Shown here in pieces: positions 59,624-64,000 of a stretch of 64,000 nucleotides of DNA. Positions within the stretch are counted from its first letter, which is position 1. The number at the start of each line of letters is the position of its first letter. The stretch is from Chrysomallon squamiferum (taxonomy: Eukaryota > Mollusca > Gastropoda > Neomphalida > Peltospiridae). The notes below the pieces were generated by a model. It was not told the DNA's origin. It ran no database searches and saw only the letters and a program-made list of their open reading frames with translations. Made by a program: the position numbers and the translations under genes. The stretch lies in assembly GCA_012295275.1 (NCBI GenBank), contig CM022670.1, forward strand, positions 9,586,006 through 9,650,005, written 5' to 3'.

Positions 59624-61086
59624 CTGACAAAAAAAGAAACTTCCGATTTGTACATATAGTATTTGTTGTGTTAAAGAATTCATTGTGTAATGAAGTTATA
59701 TAAGTGATAATCCCCTTGAGCTGTATTATCAGGATTCATGTATTTTATCGATTATTTTTGCACTGTTAATCGTCAACAACATGAAACTTAATTGCACTTT
59801 CATGCATGGTTAGACGTGTCCCATGTAGTATTCGGTCAGTTTGTTTTACTAGTCTTACTGACATTGTTGTCAACTGAACGAAAACGGTAAAAAAAAAAAT
59901 AATAATAAAAAAAAGGAAAATAAATTACGTTTTTTTTTTTTTTTTTTTACATTATAGCATTTAGTATATTCCAAGGATATCCGAGAATTTACACGAACGG
60001 GCGATTGGCATGCTTGGTGCTGGCATCTCGACAGAAGACGTTGCAAGGCATGTTCGGAGTTCTAGTGGAGCCATACGAATTCTTCGCGTAAGATTTCGAA
60101 CGACAGGAAGCACCCGAAGACTTGCCGCGTCGTGGACGTCCTCGTGTTACACAACGGCGTGGTCAAGACCGCTACATCGTGAACACGCCTTTGCGCCATC
60201 GATTCCAAACTGCCACTGCTACCGCTACTAACACACCTGGTCTTCGTAACAACCCAATCAGCGGGCAAACTGTTCGTCATCGACTGCGGGACAACGGTCT
60301 ACATGGACGACGCCCTTACGTCGGATTCGTTTTAATGCAGCGTCATCGTCTACATCGTCTTATTTGGGCACGTTGGAATACCGTTCCTTTTTTTCGTATG
60401 AATCCAGATTTTTCAAGATGGTGATGCGTCTGCCGCAAGAGAAATGAATGCTACACCGACTGTTGTGTTCTTCAGTGAGATCGTTTCGGGGGTGGAGATT
60501 CTGCCATGGTGCGGGAAGCCACTCCCCGTGGTTACCGTTCGCCACTAGTCTTCCCTGATGGCAATTTAGATGTTCAACGTTACCGCGATGACGTCCTCGT
60601 TCATCACGTGTTTCCTCTGTTCCATAACAAAGCCAAAATCTCGATTTTTTCAGCATCATAATGCCACCTCTCACACAGCTAGAGACACGGTACATTTTCT
60701 TAGGACTAATAACACTGAGTTCATTGTTGACTGACTCGCTAAAAGTCCTGATCTCAGCCCTATCGAGCATGTCTGGGACGGTCTGGACATACGATTGGGG
60801 CGTCATCCCAACCCATCTGCTAACGTCAACGAACTTCGTCAAGCGCTCATTGCAGAATAACAATTCAACACTTTAGTCAATTCTATGCGCCTGCGATGCA
60901 CTGCAGTGGTCAATTCAAGAGGGGTCAAAAATTTCTCCCAGTTTCTGTTAACCTGTGGCCGTGATTTTTGCACCAAACGATGCATAATGGAACACTCTTT
61001 AAACTCATATATAACATTATTTTCCCGGTTTGATTCCATCATGTTATGTTCAAACAAAGTTAGCGGAAATTTCTTATTTTGTTCAG
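59624..61086 (+). mobile_element. Tc1/mariner DNA transposon with degenerate transposase
   Basis: Inverted ends: left CTGACAAAAAAAGAAACTTCC, right (reverse complement) CTGAACAAAATAAGAAATTTCC, each next to a TA that would be the target duplication (59622-59623 and 61087-61088). Length about 1.46 kb, usual for Tc1-like elements. The transposase is read in pieces: a helix-turn-helix (AIGMLGAGISTEDVARHV, about 59998), a shift into the frame with RRGRPRVTQ (about 60120), then SQTV-type RQNGL region (GQTVRHRLRDNGL), and near the end SPDLSPIEHVWD (about 60744). The expected catalytic Asp before NATSH is His, a TGA replaces a Trp codon at about 60730, and the central part is shifted at a poly-T. It cannot make active enzyme. 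Confidence 0.85.
59998..60890 (+). pseudogene. Broken Tc1-like transposase
   Basis: Reading + strand pieces gives an N-terminal paired-like DNA-binding domain, then a DDE-type core. Breaks seen: a frameshift near 60109 (an extra base between TGST and the DLPRRGRPR stretch), another near 60390 at a T-run, a His at the second catalytic position (QHHNATSH), and in-frame stops near 60730 and 60857. The last recognisable motif is VNELRQALIAE. Confidence 0.8.
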
Positions 61087-61377
61087 TATATATATATATA
61101 TTTATATACTTACGGCAAATAACTCTCTAACACTATATGGTATATATATTGTAGAAACAGCTTCAAACGCTCGACAAGTTCTTGGCCTTTTCTTTTGTAA
61201 CTTTCCTTTTCATGAAATCGTGAAGATTTTCTCCGGAACGGGTACCATCCAAAATCCAAAACTCCAAAATGCCAAAACTGATCAGCGGCCATTCTGGCAA
61301 AAGGTAATGCAATGGTCACACCTATATATCTCTTAATAATAATAATAATAATAATAATAATTATAATAATTATAACC

Positions 61378-61418
<41 letters not shown>

Positions 61419-62645
61419 AATAATAATAATAATAATAATAACAACAATGATAACATCATTCTTCTGTTAAATGAAAGTTGATTTATTCATGAAACCTAAT
61501 TTCCAACACCTACCTGATGTTTTCCTGGTAATAAACTGACATAAATTATTACTCCCCTTGTTTTGAAATGTTGTTTACTTTCTGTTGTTGTTGTTGTTGT
61601 TGTTGTTTTTGCATCATCTTTGCTCTACATACTAAATGCGAATTGATCAGCTGTATGATAAATGTACGAAATTACTGTTACTTTGAGAAATCAGATTCTT
61701 TTTTCTTTTCTATTTTTTCTTTCTTTCTTTCTTTCTTCCTTTCCTTATTTATTTATGTACTTGTCTGTTTGATACATTCTACAAATAATCCAACATATTT
61801 GTAAATTAGATAAATATTTAAAGGAAAATAATTAAATCTATCTGTCTTGTCAGCTTTATTTATGAAGAAAAAATAGAACTTTTCAGCTGAAAGATACATG
61901 TATATATATCTCGAAATCACTGCATGTAACGGCATAATATGATGACGACATTAATTACTGTCTTAAACTGATACATACTGATAATATAAATAACGTAAAA
62001 TACACCAATATGCGTATTATGTCGAGCAAATATTTACATTGTATACTGAAAGAATACAAATGCGACTACAAATATCCAGATAAAAAAAATACACATATAT
62101 ATATAAAAGACAAATAAATTAACAGCTTAAATAGAGAAAAAAATTTGTTTATTTGTAAGGTGAGTAACCAACAAAGAAAATTGTTAGTTATATAAAATAA
62201 TATAAAATTTTGAAATTTATAAATAAATGATAATTAAATCACAATAGAGAATTCTTCTGACAAGTATTATGTATCATTAAATTAGTTAATCTGTATACAG
62301 ATCAATGAATTTCATTAACTGCATCTCTGCTTAACAATGAATCATAGTTGTAGATTATCTCTGTTATCCTAGGATATCATTATTATGAACAAACAATGTA
62401 CACCTATATGCACATCATATATGCATTACACACAGGCTCTCACACAAGCCTATTTAAATACACACACACATTAAGCACAAATTTAAATGTATATACTCCA
62501 TTTATTAAACAAACATAATTAAATATTATAAAATAATAGTATTTCTATTTCGAAACCTTTATCACTTATGAGATTTATATCTACCATTACACAAATTTCT
62601 AAAAATCAAATTGCTCATTTGTGTCATTATTATTATTGCTTTTGC

Positions 62646-62717
<72 letters not shown>

Positions 62718-63404
62718 TTCATTCATTCATGACGTGTTTATTTACCATATAAACTGAAATGATTAGCGTTCAACTGTAAACATTAAATTTATGTATAAAA
62801 TACAATTTGTGATTTTTTTTTCTTGCCTTTTCCTAGAAAAGCTATTGTACCTTGTCGTTTATATACTCTGTAAATATACTATATAAATTACTCTTATTAA
62901 GATAGTGAATTTTATTTAAGAAGAAGAGAAAGACGAAGAGGAAGAAAGACATGTTTGTCAGCTGAAGTTTATAGACGAATAATTTATTTTTTTAAAAAAA
63001 AAAAAATGTTTTTTTCTTCTTCTCTTCTTTCTTTCTTTCTTTCCATCTTTAATTATTTATATATTTATTTATTTATTCATTACGTGTTTATTTACCATAG
63101 AAGCAATCGTAAATATTCAAGAGGACTTCAGTGTTTTATATTTGATCTAATCATCCAACGTTTATCTATTTAAAAATGTATATCAATATGAACAACATAA
63201 AAGTAAAATGGAAACGAAAAAAAATCTAGCTGCTACGAAATTAATTTTCTTGTTGGTACATCCTGTGAGTAATCATGACAATCAGAAACATTTCAGTCCT
63301 AACTGCAATGCCTAAAATGCGTCAGCAGACAACAGTTTTACAACAAAATCTTCAGCGTTGACGACGACGTTCTAAATGTAACATTCAGAAATTGCTAAAA
63401 TAGT
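61087..63404. other. Spacer between the transposon and the OAS-like gene
   Basis: Contains AAT/AAC triplets (61335-61445), GTT repeats (61580-61606), CTTT runs near 61720, and a perfect TTA tract (about 62643-62715) followed by ATTC. Otherwise AT-rich. The 3' UTR of the OAS-like gene would lie at its right edge. No gene recognised. Confidence 0.5.
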
Positions 63405-64000
63405 TCATGGTGTGTCCATCCGTCTCAGCAGGCTGGCAGCTTTGTTGGCAATGATGCCGACGTCGGCACCAGCAGGAGCAACGTTGTCAAGAGGGTTTAC
63501 CGGGTCCAGCAGGACAGGGCGACAGTCTCTGAAAAACGACGTGCGTAAATAAATACATTATCCATCATTTGAAATCTTGTTAGCAGCCTCTCGATAATAA
63601 TAATAATTAAAAATATAGCTGTTTCGCCTTTAAGAAATGCGTGGAATTTTTACCGTTTGTCACTTCTTGATCTAGACTTGCATTAATTTATTCATACAGT
63701 CTAAACCTTCTTTTACTGTTTGGGTTAAGTTATCATTATAACTGTTTGAGAATTAGTTATTAGCAGCTTATTGAAATTTATCTGAAGAAATTTCTATTTT
63801 ACTTACGGCAGAGGTCCATGAACTGCAGGTTTGTGTGTATTCGGCCAGACTATTTTCATCTGATGAATGTTTTTCAGATTGGCAATAACTTCTCTGAAGC
63901 GTTCATTCATATTGAACACAGCAGGTTCTCCCCATAGTTGTTCCCACAGATAAACGATGAGTAATTCGATGAAATAAGATTTCCCAGGAACCTCTTCAGT
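63405..64000 (-). CDS. 2'-5'-oligoadenylate synthase-like protein, C-terminal two exons (5' part beyond window)
   Basis: Two exons in gene order: 63807-64000 (open at the window edge) and 63405-63528, joined in phase (CC|A gives Pro), stop TGA at 63405-63407. They match the C-terminal helical domain of OAS enzymes: KSYFIELLIVYLWEQ resembles the OAS KSYALELLTIYAWEQ block, an FNM...FR segment follows, and the end DCRPVLLDPVNPLDNVA matches the hallmark RPVILDPADPTGNV. OAS enzymes make 2'-5'-linked oligoadenylates from ATP when they bind double-stranded RNA or related cues, as part of antiviral signalling. Invertebrate members are known in molluscs and sponges, and some are not dsRNA-dependent. 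The catalytic Asp triad lies upstream, outside the window, so activity cannot be judged. Confidence 0.85.

Overview
The window looks like nuclear DNA of a lophotrochozoan animal, most likely a mollusc (inference). It is AT-rich, has short exons with GT-AG introns, and is full of long di- and trinucleotide tracts. The gene families fit too: a glycine-receptor-like Cys-loop channel, an expanded DEG/ENaC channel family and an oligoadenylate-synthase-like gene. No prokaryotic, viral or CRISPR structure is visible.

Layout on the + strand: 381-6570 holds the last five coding exons of a Cys-loop anion-channel subunit whose 5' part lies outside the window. Three tandem DEG/ENaC genes follow, called A (9716-15459), B (16814-23195) and C (25739-31601). 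Each has eight coding exons, and six of the eight exons match or nearly match in length across the paralogs. On the - strand lie a GH13 alpha-glucosidase/SLC3-like gene F (32237-39756, two apparent frameshifts), a divergent DEG/ENaC gene E (41264-48807, at least 11 exons) and a fourth close paralog of A-C, gene D (52243-58607). A dead Tc1/mariner element occupies 59624-61086. The last two exons of an OAS-like gene (63405-64000, - strand) close the window.

A-D encode proteins of 472, 489, 485 and 483 residues by my splice reconstruction. They share TM1, a Cys-rich extracellular domain and a TM2 with a GAS selectivity motif. Subunits of this family work as trimers, so a neighbouring set of paralogs could supply hetero-trimer partners (inference). 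The five DEG/ENaC genes are not one simple array: D is inverted, and F and E lie between C and D.

The most striking points are these. Gene E has about 230 extra, mostly charged and probably helical residues at the position of the 'knuckle' of the DEG/ENaC extracellular domain. A 63-nt pore-coding block is identical in A, B, C and the inverted D. In gene A an 82-bp minisatellite has copied the 3' splice site and 5' part of exon 6 eight times while staying open in frame. A similar tandem copying of a splice acceptor occurs in the Cys-loop receptor gene. The Cys-loop channel carries Leu at M2 position 6', where anion channels nearly always have Thr. All exon coordinates come from manual reading of splice sites, reading phase and paralog alignment; no transcript evidence was available.
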